Assembly (NCBI RefSeq): GCF_001625195.1
Contig: NC_054389.1
Location: 2,636,147-2,700,146 of the forward strand
Reading direction: 5' to 3'
DNA: 64,000 bases
Source of the DNA: Drechmeria coniospora
Lineage: Eukaryota; Ascomycota; Sordariomycetes; Hypocreales; Ophiocordycipitaceae
Both the position numbers and the translations under genes were made by a program. The notes below the pieces were generated by a model. It saw only the letters and a list, made by a program, of their open reading frames with translations. It was not told the DNA's origin and ran no database searches. Below, piece after piece: positions 23,601 to 35,329 of the stretch (positions within the stretch are counted from its first letter, which is position 1; each line of letters starts with the position of its first letter).

Positions 23601-26600
23601 GTCGACTACCGACGACTTCATGCACCACATTCGCGGCAGTGAGCAAGTCTCCGTCTGCCCTTTCCTCGAGCATGACCAAAGTTTGGTCGTTTGTCTAGCT
23701 GTGTCGAACAACGGACCCGTACCTAGTTGTACGTTCAGGTTGAGCGTCTCATCGGAAGCCTCTCGGCACTAACGGCTCGACGACGACGAATGAGCCCAGC
23801 ACCTGGCTCTCAAACTCGTACGCGGGGGATACCGAACGGATGGATGGGCGCCAGAGTATAGGGGTCGGTGGCCGCCGAGAAGAATGAATGTACGATGCCA
23901 ACGACGATACCGACAACGACCAATACCCAGGACGACTCGTACCGACTCGTGCCGACTCGTACACGACGCCGACTACGACACCGACGGAGCTGCGACACCT
24001 ACATGCGATTTCGACGCCGACGTACGACTACGATGGCATGACCAAACAGAACGGGCGCCTAATTACTGCCCAGTTGAGCAGGTACCACCACCGTCGGGTC
24101 GAACGCAGGGCGCTCCTCCACGTCCGAGACATCGTTCTGCCATGGCAAGGTGTCGCGTCAGGCCGTACAAATGTATACCGGTCATGGCCAGGCCTGTGTC
24201 TTTGACTCCTTGGGGCGACTGCACGAATGTACAAGTGTACTGGATGAGTACTTGAACGTCCTCGTACGAGCGCACCTGACGCACGAGTACATGCACGAGT
24301 ACCTGCGCTCAGTGGTGCAAGGAGTCTGCAGTGGTGAGACGGTCAGACCGCCACTGCTCGTTCACCTAGCCGTCTCCCCATCCATGCTCGCTCGAAGCAG
24401 ATTCGCAGGGTGCGAAGCAGTGCACGGTAGGGATCTTCGTCATGGCGCCACTCGTCGGAGTGTTGCCCCGCCCGGCAATACATGTGAGCCTTGGGCTTGA
24501 TGTGTCTCAGACATCTTGCCAGCGTCCATCCCCCTGCTGACCCGTCTGCCGTCGGCACGAGCAACGCGGCATCATGACTTGACGTCCCCGTGCTGGACTC
24601 TGCCACAAGCCGCATCGCGGTACCCGTACCTGTCAGCATCCAATCCCTGGCAGGCTGGAAAGGCTGGAAGGTGACCTGCTTGCATCCTTGGTGCAGGTTC
24701 CACGTGACAGCGGTGGCCTGAGGGTGGACTGTGAGCGAGCCATGTCGACGACTTGGCGGCGCCTAAACGGCTGCATGAAGTTGTTGGCAACTTCATATTC
24801 GGAGTGCCCGTGCTGTAGGTGTAGGCGTCCATGCACGTACACGTACACGCAAGTATGTGCGGAGTGGGCGGCTGCGCAATGTGTGAGCAGAGAAGCGACA
24901 GATGCCATTCCTGATTTTGGTTTCCTGATTTGATTGGTGACGCCTTCCGAGCGGAAAAGTTGCAACGGATCGTTTACTTTTGCACCTGTGCGAGGGACTG
25001 TTCGCCGTCGGAGTGCTGCTTGGGAACAGACACACCGGCTGACTGACCTCGGAGGGTGTGCAGGTAGAAATCGAAGCCTCCGGGCTCCATGTCCTTGCGA
25101 GAGCCAACGAAAACGCAGGGCTGGTTGTGATCGGGGGTCTGTACAAGTACAGGTACTTGCAAGTGCCCTGTGCCACCGAATGAGCGGACGAATTGGAATA
25201 TTACTTATTACATCGGGACGGCAGTATTTGTACGGAGCGCGGATAGTCCGAGCTGCATTTGACCGACACCTTCCAATCCATGCCGCCGGGCGCCTCAACT
25301 GCCGGACACCGTCGACCATGACAAATGTCAATTGTTTTCTCGTCCTGTCCGACCACGATGAAATTTGGATCTTCATCGCAGGGATCCCTTGGCTTGCAAA
25401 TGAACGCATGCGCTCAATACTCCCGTGACGGTGCACACGAGTGAAGGTGGCCACGAGGACGAATGCTTGAACGCACAAGTTTTGCTGCACTTGAATGTAC
25501 AGTACTTGCTGTACATGCCAATGTACTCGGAACATGTCGTTGCACGGAGCAATAGTGGGCTTCGTACTCCGTACTGTACTTCGTGTTGCGCAAGTACTGC
25601 GAGTGCTTGTAAGTAATTACTGCAGCTGACCACTTCTGTAAGTAGTACCTAGGTGTCCGGTAGCTGTAATTACCTTCTTGCAAAGGTCAGTAGCCCGGTG
25701 GCAAAGTCGCACATCTACGTGTACAAGTACTCCGTACTACGGACGGATACAAGTGTGCAAACACGCACATACTTTCCGCATGTGCTGTGTCGAGTGCAAA
25801 CTTTTATATATTCGATGCAGTGTGGCAGTCAATTCAGGGAGTGCAGCCATAATGAGCATGGCCAAGGCTATCGGAGCGGCAATGGATCAAAGAACAGGAC
25901 GAGTGGCAGCGTGATCTGGTTCGCTCGGGCCGTGCAAATATTTGTACTTGGGCCGCATGAACGTGCACTACACGTACTGAAGTGAACAGAGCAAGTACAT
26001 GTGCAGTAGGTGTGCATGTGTGTACTAACATAGTTGTACAAGTACAGTACAGTGATGCTGTACGAACAGCAAACTGAAAGGGATGCTCTTGGGGAGCAAC
26101 TCCGAGTTCCGCCCAGCGCACAGTGCACTCTGACGGACATTTGGCCAGCACCCGTACGGGGTAGGGTACAGTGTTCATGTAGCTGTACTTGCATGCGTGG
26201 ATACAGTGTGCCGGTACGGAGTTCTCCCTACCGGTTGCATTTTCGTGGCTTCCATGATCCGTACGTGAGCTCATGTCGGCATTTTGTAGCCGTCTTTCCC
26301 CTCCCCCTGTCCATGCTTGGGGGAGATGCCTCCCTCCCTCCAGGGAGCAACGCCAATCTGCTGCAAGTACAGCACGGAGTACGGAGTGCGTACGGTACTT
26401 ACACTTACAGTACATGCAAGTGCGAGACAGGGCGTTGGAGGAGAATCGTCGGGCGTACTCCGTAGAACGGTTGCAGTTCTGGATTCGGGTTAGTGCACCC
26501 CGCTTTCCTTCGTTCTTCTCAACTTCTGTGCCGACCAGCGCGCTGTAACCGAGTTTCGCGAGCGCAATGCTGAGCTTCAGGTTTGCCCGCTGTCGGACGT

Positions 26601-27002
26601 CCAAGACATGCAGGCAATGAAATGATGCAACTCACATGCAGGCGACGGACGGCCTCTGCGCTCACGAAGCGGTTCGACGCCCGACTCCGGAACATGGGTA
26701 TCGCATGTATCACTCCAACGTACCATACGGAGGAACTGTCGCCCGCAATCTCCCCTTTACGTCGGCTCGAATGTCCATGATGGACAGCTGCTTTGATGCC
26801 ATCCAGGAGACAAGGTGCGGAATGGAGCTGGGCCAGAGCAGCATCGATCGACATGCCATTGACCCGTTCGTTGGACGCTTCACGATTTCGTTCCGGCTTG
26901 CGTGATGGTGGTGCTGTGCTTGCAGGACTTGTGCAACACACCTCGTTCCGTCGAATTTACGCATTCCTTCGCATCGCGAGATGAACCTTTAGCGGTTCAA
27001 CC

Positions 27003-27070
27003 TTTGCTTCCAGTGCTTTCTTCCAGTGCCTTCTTCCAGTGCCTTCTTCCAGTGCTTCCTTCCAGCGCTT
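27003..27070. repeat. 13-bp tandem repeat array
   Basis: About five head-to-tail copies of a 13-bp unit built on CTTCCAGTGC(C/T)TT, with small drift at the ends. It is not inside a called gene. Confidence 0.8.
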
Positions 27071-28018
27071 GCAGGTCTCGTAGTGGGTCTTGAGGAGCGC
27101 GCTGGGAACATGGTAATAATTACGGCACATGGCTGGTAACCGCGAGTGGCAAGGTACCTAGTACCTTGGCCATCTCGGCTACAAGATAATACGTGCTTGC
27201 TGGGGATTTCGAGTACTCCATGTGTGCGGTGCACATGTACACCTATACTGTGATGCCACGAGATCGGGCTGAGACATGAGCCTTGGAGTAAGAGCACTCA
27301 TGCGTGTTCGTACGTAGTCCGGAGTACTCCGTAGGCGTCTTGAATTTGTCCGAGGTGGAAATTAGTCCGTGGCTCGTTGGGGAGTTGTGCGTCCCGAGTC
27401 GCACAGCAGCAGGCAAGTGACCGCAGCCATCCACCGCACCGTGCAACGACTTTTGTCAGCCAGCCAACACCAATTCGGACAGTCCTGAATGCTGGCTTGA
27501 ACTGCAAGAGTCGGTGGAAGATTTCGGGTAATACATGCACTTGTATTCCGCAGTCCATCCATGTAACGTCATCGTCAGCTGTGGAGCTCCGCGTCCGATG
27601 TCGACTACCGAAGTGATGGCCATTTGCAGTCGGGGGCGACCTTGTTCGCTGGATGCCTCCTTCAATCCCCCACCCGGGCCCTGGCGTCTGGGCCAATGAC
27701 TCACTCACTATAACCCCCAATACCTGTCAAGTACTCCGTACTTGTGCCGATAATTTCGTACCTAGTACTCACCTGCTTGCTTGCTCACTTGCACCTACTA
27801 CTTACTTAGTTGCACATGCACTCCGTACATGTAGCACTTTCAATAGAGAGAGGTAGAGTGTACGCTGGTGACGAATTACTGTACTCCGTACTCCGTACAA
27901 GTATGAGCATTGACACACCTGCTTTCGCAACTGCATTGCATGGGCGTGTACGGGGTACTTGTACGCGACGAAAGAACCAGGCTCCCCGTCGTCCGAGCAC
28001 AGAGGCACATCGACGAAG

Positions 28019-28033
28019 CCCCCCCCCCCCCCC
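28019..28033 (+). repeat. Poly-C tract
   Basis: A run of about 15 cytosines in gene-free DNA, a slippage-prone homopolymer. Confidence 0.8.
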
Positions 28034-29049
28034 TCACTCTTTCTCGGGGATTTTGTCCGTCATTCAAATGTCAACACGACCGTCGCAGTTGACAGCCGTC
28101 GGGAAGCTACGGCAAGCTAGCTGGTCGAAAAACACCCAAGCTACGACGCACTCCGCACTACTCGCAGGGGCGTACCTTGCGATGTACAGTACTTCATTTT
28201 CGAATGTGCCGTGGTCGTGTAGTAGGCATTGATGCTGATCTCGGAGTCTACTATTGTCAACGATTGGTAGATACATGCTTGTAGGCCGTACCTCGTGTCA
28301 ATAGCACGATTCCCGGCGCTGCTGTATAGGACGAGTGTTGGTCCAAAGGCAGCGCGTGAAGGAGTACTCGCACGCCCATTGCACTTAGTTGTAGTCGCCG
28401 TGCCAACTCGTCCGATATACCAATGCGTGCTGGCTGAACGGACGCCTCCCGCCAGCAGTATCATCTCTCGATCGACGTGGTTGCTCGGTCTCGATTAGCT
28501 CGCCTTTCTTCTAGCTGCGGACTCGACGATGGATTTTCTTTCATGTAAGCAAGTACCCCGTACGGAGTTCAAGTACGCATTGCGTGTGCAGTGTCAAGTA
28601 CAGAGTACGGAGTACTTTAAGTAAGTATGCTTCCCGATTCGTCCCGCCTACCTGTACCGGAGGCCTGTAGTACCAGAGCAATGCACAGCACGGGTACACG
28701 TACGTACTCCGTACTTACATATCCATGCCTTTTACGACCATTTAGGAGTAATTATTCACACGAGTGTACTCGCGAGGTGTTGCTACGAAAACTTGGGAGT
28801 ACTAATAACTCGTCGTATACTGCATTGTTAAGGTACTGTACTAAGTAGAACCAGCAAGTAATTACCTGGCATCCAGGTACCTACTAATCTAGTAGTAGGA
28901 GTGCTCCGTACTCCGTACGTACTGTACTTGGGTGTATACCTAATTATTAGTACGTATACTTGTACGGAGGTCTGGACAGTACGTTCGCACCACTCCGCAA
29001 TGGCGATGGGGTCCAACTGCCGCCACCACAATTGTGCTGATGTGTACTA

Positions 29050-29111
29050 CAGTGGGGGGCAAAAAGTATTTGCCCATGTTTAGGTACCACATTCCAAGCC
29101 CAGTCAAACCT
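29050..29111. repeat. Left terminal inverted repeat of the Tc1-type element
   Basis: Begins CAGTGGGGGGCAAAAAGTAT just inside the TA duplication and pairs with the right end. Confidence 0.85.
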
Positions 29112-29250
29112 AATCTATCTTGTTAGTAATATAACAATAAATATTTCATCTACCACCCCTCTACTGCAGCAATAATAGCCTCAACGCAATGGGGCATTGT
29201 ATCAATCAGCTTCTAAATCTCAAAGATAACGAATCTATCGACTCGTCCTT

Positions 29251-29311
29251 CGAGAGGTAGCTTGCAAATCCGTAATCGCAATTGCTGCAATAATTCTTTG
29301 CCTCGAGGCAT
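29251..29311 (-). pseudogene. N-terminal remnant of a Tc1-type transposase
   Basis: The frame starts with ATG at 29311 and its first roughly 20 residues are transposase-like; the remaining codons are not recognisable and a stop follows. This is the residue of the helix-turn-helix end of a transposase whose DDE core has been deleted. Confidence 0.65.
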
Positions 29312-29396
29312 CGTTACGGCTGCTTTGAGGCATTGTTATTGCTACGTTTGATGCGCATGTAGCTATTGAATTGTTACAATACTAACGACAATAATT

Positions 29397-29458
29397 AGAT
29401 TTGATTAGACTTGGAATGTAGTACCTAAAGGTGGGCAAATACTTTTTGCCACATACTG
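29397..29458. repeat. Right terminal inverted repeat of the Tc1-type element
   Basis: In reverse complement it begins CAGTATGTGGCAAAAAGTAT. Compared with the left end it carries T where the left has C at several places, a pattern expected from repeat-induced point mutation. Confidence 0.85.
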
Positions 29459-31741
29459 TAGGTAATGATCGCAAGAACGGAGTAACTAGTGCCAGATTAT
29501 GGAGTATCTGCAAGTACTTTTCCCACAACGCATCAACTTTTGAAACCGTGGAAATTATACATGCACTTACACCAATACATGTACGGAGTATCCGTACTTG
29601 TACGCGACATCGGAGCCGTTTTGATTCATGTGGATCACGGATGTGCTGGAGCCTGGATGCCAGGATGCTGGCGCCCGCTGCCAGCCATCCCTTGCACTGC
29701 ATGCCCACTGCCAGGAGCAGCAGGTACATGTGCTGTACTTCCATCGCGCAGCCCTCGCAGGGCTCGGACTCGTATCTGGTACTCAATGGACGCGCACCGA
29801 GCATCCTCTAACCCACCCCATGTTCCTGTTGCAGTTGGCACCTGGGTAATACTTGTACTTTCTTAGTATTGGTACTCCAAGTCGGAGGTAGGTATCACCC
29901 GCTGGTAGTAGGTGCCAACCTCGTACGACCCCAGACAGCTCCATCCTAGGAGTGCCGTGTCCTCACAAGGAATTACTGTACTTCGTGCAATGGTGCCAAA
30001 GTACTGTTCTGCCGCGTATTAACGGCGGACTGACGGCTACAGTTGCAACTACTTACTTACCTGGTAGGTACCTCCGTACCTCCATCAACTAAGTACTTAT
30101 GGTATTAGTATACGAGCATCGCGAATCCGAGGACCAGACCAGTGTAGGTGTATATGTGGTACACCCTCGAATGGTCAGTAAGAATCGGGATAGACGAGCT
30201 CGGGTACTAGGTATTCAAGGACAGCACTGGACAGAACTCACCTAAAAAATACAGAGCGCTGAACGGAGGGTGCACATGGGGCTTCGTATGGTACTGCAGG
30301 ACGAAGTAATACTGTACACCATCTGAGCTGGCATTACAAGTACTTAGTACCGTACAGAGTACTTGGACCTGCTTGAGTAGGACGTACCCTTGGCATACGC
30401 GAGACACGTCGAGCACAAGTACTTACTGTTACAACCAAGTACATGCAAGTACCAGCCTGCACAGTTAATAGTCGTCATCCTTGGTACGTTACTTGGCCCG
30501 AGCACGCCTACCTAGGTACCTTGGTGTTCAGTTAAAACGCCAACGGTATCGAGGTAGGTCCGAGGAAAAACACCCATACGCACACCTACGTCGTACTGGA
30601 ACAGAGGTACACTCGGCTGGCTTCTTGAGCACCAAGTATATAGCGGCAATGCGAGCTACAAAACGCTGTGCATAACGTCCAGAACTGACGAGCTAGTGGC
30701 CAACTGAGCTCGGCTACGCTGGCGTGGTAGCAGAATTTGCGTGCCGGCGGACCCAGGTCGGCAGGTACCTTGCAAGTACCTACACGTATCTGCCTCCCGG
30801 CCAGGTGCCCGGGTTTTTGCCTACGACTTGTTAGGTAGGTACCTTTGAGCTTGTAGCTAGTTACGTGTACGTGTGGGAGCAAGCTGCCAAATTGCCTTTA
30901 GCTCCACACCCCCCGGCGACGCCTGTCTGGGTCAGCCCGCCCGTCCCTTTTAGCGCGGCAGCCATGGCAGCGCCCGTGGAGGGTACGGGTACCTCGTACT
31001 ACCAAGGTGCAAACCGCCTTGACTGATGAATTGCCTCTCGCCGTCGTCGCCCTGCCCGCCCTCCCATTCTCTCCTGCCAACAGGTTGTCGCCGTGATTCG
31101 ATCCATCCCCACCTCCCTACTCGGCCCGGTACGAGGACGACTAATAATACGTGTACTGTACAGTACACGTACAGTAGGCACTGACCGGTACGGTGGGCAT
31201 TCGGATGCTCTGGTGCTCCGTACTTACTGCTTGCTCGTATTCCTCGTCGCCGTACCGAGGGAGGACTTACTCAGCTTGTCCTCCCCAACTTGCTTCGTCG
31301 CCTCTCCCCACATCCTCGTCGACAACTTTGGCTCCAGTCTTTTGACCGCGACCGAGTTTCGCCTTGGCTTGCCTCGACTTCATTGCCTTGCGTTGCCTTT
31401 CATCGCCCCGCCTTGCATTGTTGCGGCCTTGCCTCGCCTCCGTCTCCCTGCCTTATCTTCATCGCTTCCTTCCCGCATCGCCATCGTCCAGAGCAACACC
31501 GGCCGGTCAAGACGACGGATCACCGTGGAAGCACCTCCGTTTTACTACTATGAGCTGCGCCGCAGCCTACGCACACGACATCGACGACCGTGGACGTTCG
31601 CATGGACTTTGTTCTGCGATCCAGAGCTAGGACTACCTGCCTTCGAAGTCGCCTCATGATACCGCGAGCGCTCTCGACGAATTGTTAATTTGGACTCGGG
31701 CCTCCTGGCTGGGAGGGGCCTCTCGAGCCTTGCTGGCAGGC

Positions 31742-34580
31742 ATGCGACTGACAATGCGGTCCTCCAAACCGGCCCTCTTCGCCGCCGCAGCCACCCTCCT
31801 CGCCACGTTCGCCCGTGCTCTCGATCCCGCACCGCTCTCCCTTCAGCAAGGCGACTGGTTTGTCCCCCCCCCCCCTCTCCCCAGCGAGACCCTGGGCCAA
31901 CCTGACCGGCCCCCATCGCTAACGAAAGGTTTCTTGTTGTAGGCTGGGCATCGACGGGAATTGGTCGACCGTTCTGTTCCTGCTGGGCTCCAACTCAGAT
32001 GTCGTCAACGTCCTGCCGAGCACAGGTCTGTCCGAATTTTGGACCATAGGACCGGGAGGATGCTCCGGTAGTACGTCCCGCCACCCCCCCCCGTGATATC
32101 GTCATCGCCGACGGAGATTGACCTGCGTGCAGAAGACCCTACGTGCAACACTGCCCGTGGAGGCATCCACGACCCTCTGACATCGAAGCACTGGTCGAGC
32201 ATGGGGCCATGGGAGCTGGGGCTCGGCTACGTGGGTGTCAAGGGCAACGGCCAGTACGGCCTTGACACCCTGAACGGCCTCAGTCCCGCCACTGATATCG
32301 GCTTCGGCATGTCCAACGTCCTCTTGTCCGTCATCAACGTCACCGATCCTTTCCTCGGCATGTTTGGGCTAGGCATCCAGACGGGGCGATTCAGCAACAG
32401 CGTCGTGGATTCTCCCCTGACCCAAGCCGTCAAGGCCTTTGGTTGGATTCCCAGCTATAGCTATGCTTACACGGCTGGCGCTCACTACCGTATGTCGTGC
32501 TTCCCTCGCATGCTTGTACACCTTGTCCGCGCTCTCGCCTCGCGCCGTGCTGACTCTCGCAGGCGGTGCTCCTGTATCGGCAACTCTTGGCGGCTATGAC
32601 ACGACCCGCTTTGTCTCGCATGCCAACAACTTCACCCTCAACTTGGCCGAAGGCATCCCCCGTCCTCTAGTTCGAGGAATCCAGATCGCCGCCAAAACCG
32701 TTCAGGACAAGCCTGCGCAATGGACCTCGTTGACCCAGATACTGTCTGATTGGAACACCACTTTCCTCCCTCTCATCGACAGCTCCACGCCTTACCTCTG
32801 GCTACCCGAGCCCATCTGCGACCGCTTTGCTCGGGCCCTGAACCTGACCTACAACAGCACCTTTGAGCTCTACACGCTCTCCAATACCCAGTACCGTGAC
32901 TTCACCTCTCAGGACGCCCTCACCTTCACATTTACCTTCACGAGCTACGACAACCACAACGACTTCGGCCTGCCTCTCTCGGTTCCCGGCGCCGTCAACA
33001 TCACCCTTCCCCTGAAGGCCTTCGTCGGCCTGCTAGAGTACCCTTTCCAAGGCGGCGCCATCAAGTATGGCGCCCCTGCTGTGCCGTACTTCACGCTGAA
33101 GAAGGCGCCGGGCAACGAAACCATCATTGGGCGTTCCTTCCTGCAGGAGGCCTATCTCATCACCAGATATGATGAAGCTTCGTTCTCCATACACCAAGCC
33201 CGGTATCCTTCCATGGACGCAAACCCCAATCTTGTACCGATCAGGCAGCCGAGCAATAGCCCCTTTGACCCGCCACCGAAGCCCTTCAATGGTGCCGTTC
33301 TCAGCACCGCCCAGATGGTCGGCGTTGTCCTGGGAGCCGTCTTTCTATGCCTCGCCATCTTCCTCTCCTTGTGTTATTGCTGCTGCTACCGGAAGAGAGG
33401 CCCTCGGCAGACAAAGGACACGGTCGAGGTTGACGATCAGAAGGACTCGACGTCGACCATTGTACCCGATTCACCTCGAACGCCAGTCTCGAGGCTTCTC
33501 TCCAAGATTGGAAGGCGTAGGCGGTCAAGAAGAATCGCGACCGGTGCAGGCGATGCCATCCAGATGCCGTATGAAGCGCCAGACTGCCAGATTTACGAGC
33601 TACCTGCCTCACCCCTGCCGGCCGAGCTGGACGCCTGCGGAGGCGATGACATGTCGTTTCTCGGAAAGACGGAGCTGGGCACGGACTATTCTTACTATCT
33701 CAGCGCCTACCAGCTGGCGAAGAGGGAGATGGACCGGCAATTGCAGGGCCCCGTGCCCGCATACTCCCCCCCCGCGGATGGCATGGCTCTACCCAGCGAA
33801 AAGCCTGTGCCCGATATCAGCCCAGACCAGATGATGCTGCCGATGGATGAGCCGTCACCAGTCTCACCAACAAGGTCACGCGGCGCCGAGTCCGCGTCCA
33901 ACACCTTTGCCAGCGCGTCCGAACCATCCCCCATATCTCCGCGCTTGGAGTGGAACACTGTTGAATTGCCATCACCAGCCACGGCCTCGCTTCCTCACCG
34001 TCGGTCGCTTTCGGTTGGCACTGGAGTTGGGAGCGTGCACATAAACCCGCAGCTCGTTGGAACCGATTGGTCGCATTCAACGCAGTCGACGGCATCGGTA
34101 TCGGCCATGGGTGAGTCCGCATCCCTCTCGGCTACCTCCCAGAGGACGCCGATCGGCCCGTCAAACGTTATTTGCCTCGGCCCCTTGCCGGATTATGTCC
34201 AGCTTCGACGGCACAGCATCATGCCTCACATGGCTGGCTCAGATGAGCGAGGCATCTTGGCCAACATGTTCAACGCCGCGTCGATACCTTCGGAGGGCAG
34301 TCTTGGCAGCAACTACACCGAGGAAGAGGATCGGATCTTTGAAGAAATGACCCGACAGGCCAGCCACTCGCAGGGCCAATCGACGAGCGTCGCGAACGAA
34401 GGCTCATCGTCTGGCTGGAACAGGGAAGCCCTAGAACCGCAGCCCTCGCACGCCGAGCAGCAGTTGGAGCAACATTCAAGAAACGAATCTGGATCCGAGC
34501 GCGGCCGGATCGACCCGGGCAGAGACCTCGTTCATGTCCCTCAAATGGCGGCAAAGCGATACAGCTGGGAGGAAGAGTGA
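31742..34580 (+). CDS. Pepsin-like aspartyl protease family membrane protein, probably inactive
   Basis: The exons are 31742-31857, 31943-32067, 32133-32489 and 32563-34580, giving 871 aa. A signal peptide (ALFAAAATLLATFARA) opens the protein. The luminal part (about 30-430) follows the two-lobe A1-peptidase layout. The first lobe reads VLFLLGSNSDVVNVLPSTG, where active members have a DTG triad, so the first catalytic Asp is absent. The second lobe has LIDSSTPYLWLPEPICDRF, a DSS version of the second triad. Several N-x-S/T sites are present. One transmembrane helix (about 448-470, GVVLGAVFLCLAIFLSLCYC) is followed by basic CCYRKRG and a cytosolic tail of about 390 aa rich in Ser/Pro. Introns 1 and 2 contain long C tracts. 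The likely role is a surface or vacuolar scaffold or receptor rather than a protease; this is inference. The ATG at 31754 is an alternative start. Confidence 0.85.
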
Positions 34581-35329
34581 TGCCACGGCGGCACTTGAGA
34601 CTGGGGACGGACCGTAATCCCGCATTCCTGGTGCGCACTGGTGTGGCATGCCAGTTAGGCAACAACTTCATTTTCACTTGATTTTCTTGGCGTTTCGACA
34701 ACAATACTAGCGATGGAGTTTCGGAATGAAATATCTGCGAAAGATTCATTGTTCCGGCTGGCTGGGTTCACAGTGACCAGGCGAGAGGACCATGGGAGAG
34801 GGAGGGAGTGAGAATGTCCGAGGCTTTGTGTGTCCGTGAGCGGGACAGAACCGAAGCAATTGTCTTTCATTAATTACATTTCGTGTTGGATACAAAGCAT
34901 CCACGGTTGCGGTGGATCTGGCTACATATCATAGCAATAAAATGCGGTACAGTTGGCAACAGTGTGCTGACGGCTGCTAAAGGGTTCAAGCAAGGCATGA
35001 GTGCAAATGGCGTTGGTACAAACTACTACTAAGCCGATATCCACGGGCAGTAGATGGATGGATGGCCGAGGTTCTCTAGTTTAAAGAACCTAGATACGCA
35101 AGATCTGGCGCAGTGCTGGTAGCCATGCAACAATGATGCTTCAATAATATCCTCTCGTCGCCAGACTTGTCCAGCGGATTGAAGGGAAAGGCCGTGCTGT
35201 AGACAGGCTGGTGTGAGGCGGGTCAGAAAAACGGATCATCCTCATTCATCTGATAGCATCATTCGCAAGGGCCACGGGGATGCATGCCGTGCAGATAGCC
35301 ATGTCGTGGGAGGCGGCTGATATTTTCGT
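34581..35329. other. Convergent 3' spacer, no gene
   Basis: This spacer lies between the stops of the protease-like gene and tah18. It has AT-rich patches (34860-34960), two isolated GTAC tetramers and no repeat or convincing frame. Confidence 0.5.

Larger units (their letters stand above)
29050..29458 (-). mobile_element. Internally deleted Tc1/mariner-type element (MITE) with transposase ends
   Basis: The 409-bp element is flanked by TA dinucleotides (29048-29049 and 29459-29460), the Tc1/mariner target duplication. Its ends form an imperfect inverted repeat of about 60 bp sharing GCAAAAAGTATTTGCCCA and TTTAGGTAC; most differences between the two ends are C/T or G/A transitions. On the minus strand a frame starting with ATG at 29311 reads MPRGKELLQQLRLRICKLPL, resembling the start of a Tc1-like transposase, and ends soon after at a stop. 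A second piece reads KLIDTMPHCVEAIIAAVEGW, resembling the transposase C-terminus. The catalytic core is missing, so it cannot move itself. Transposase identity is from motif memory; the inverted repeats and TA are seen directly. Confidence 0.85.
20676..31741. repeat. Eleven-kilobase gene-free region dense in GTAC repeats
   Basis: I find no supported gene between the secreted-protein gene and the protease-like gene. GTAC blocks are densest at 20990-22830, 25490-26470 and 27700-28990; for example ten GTAC tetramers fall within 21841-21963. The region also holds a 10-bp tandem motif CGACTCGTAC at about 23933-23961, a 13-bp tandem array at 27003-27070, a C homopolymer at 28019-28033 and a deleted Tc1/mariner element at 29050-29458. 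Long open frames here (up to 300 codons on the minus strand at 24633-25535) run through the repeats and carry no domain. The last kilobase is probably the leader of the protease-like gene. Confidence 0.65.

Noticed and set aside
24633..25535. 300-codon open frame on the minus strand
   Set aside because: It runs through GTAC-type repeats, shows no domain, no codon bias and competing frames on the other strand; treated as chance.
25834..26604. 256-codon open frame on the minus strand
   Set aside because: Composed of repeat-derived codons (Tyr/Cys/Thr/Val-rich), without an ATG-supported start context or recognisable motif.
26647..26660. GGTTCGACGCC, resembling a tRNA B box
   Set aside because: No matching acceptor stem, anticodon arm or A box could be drawn around it.
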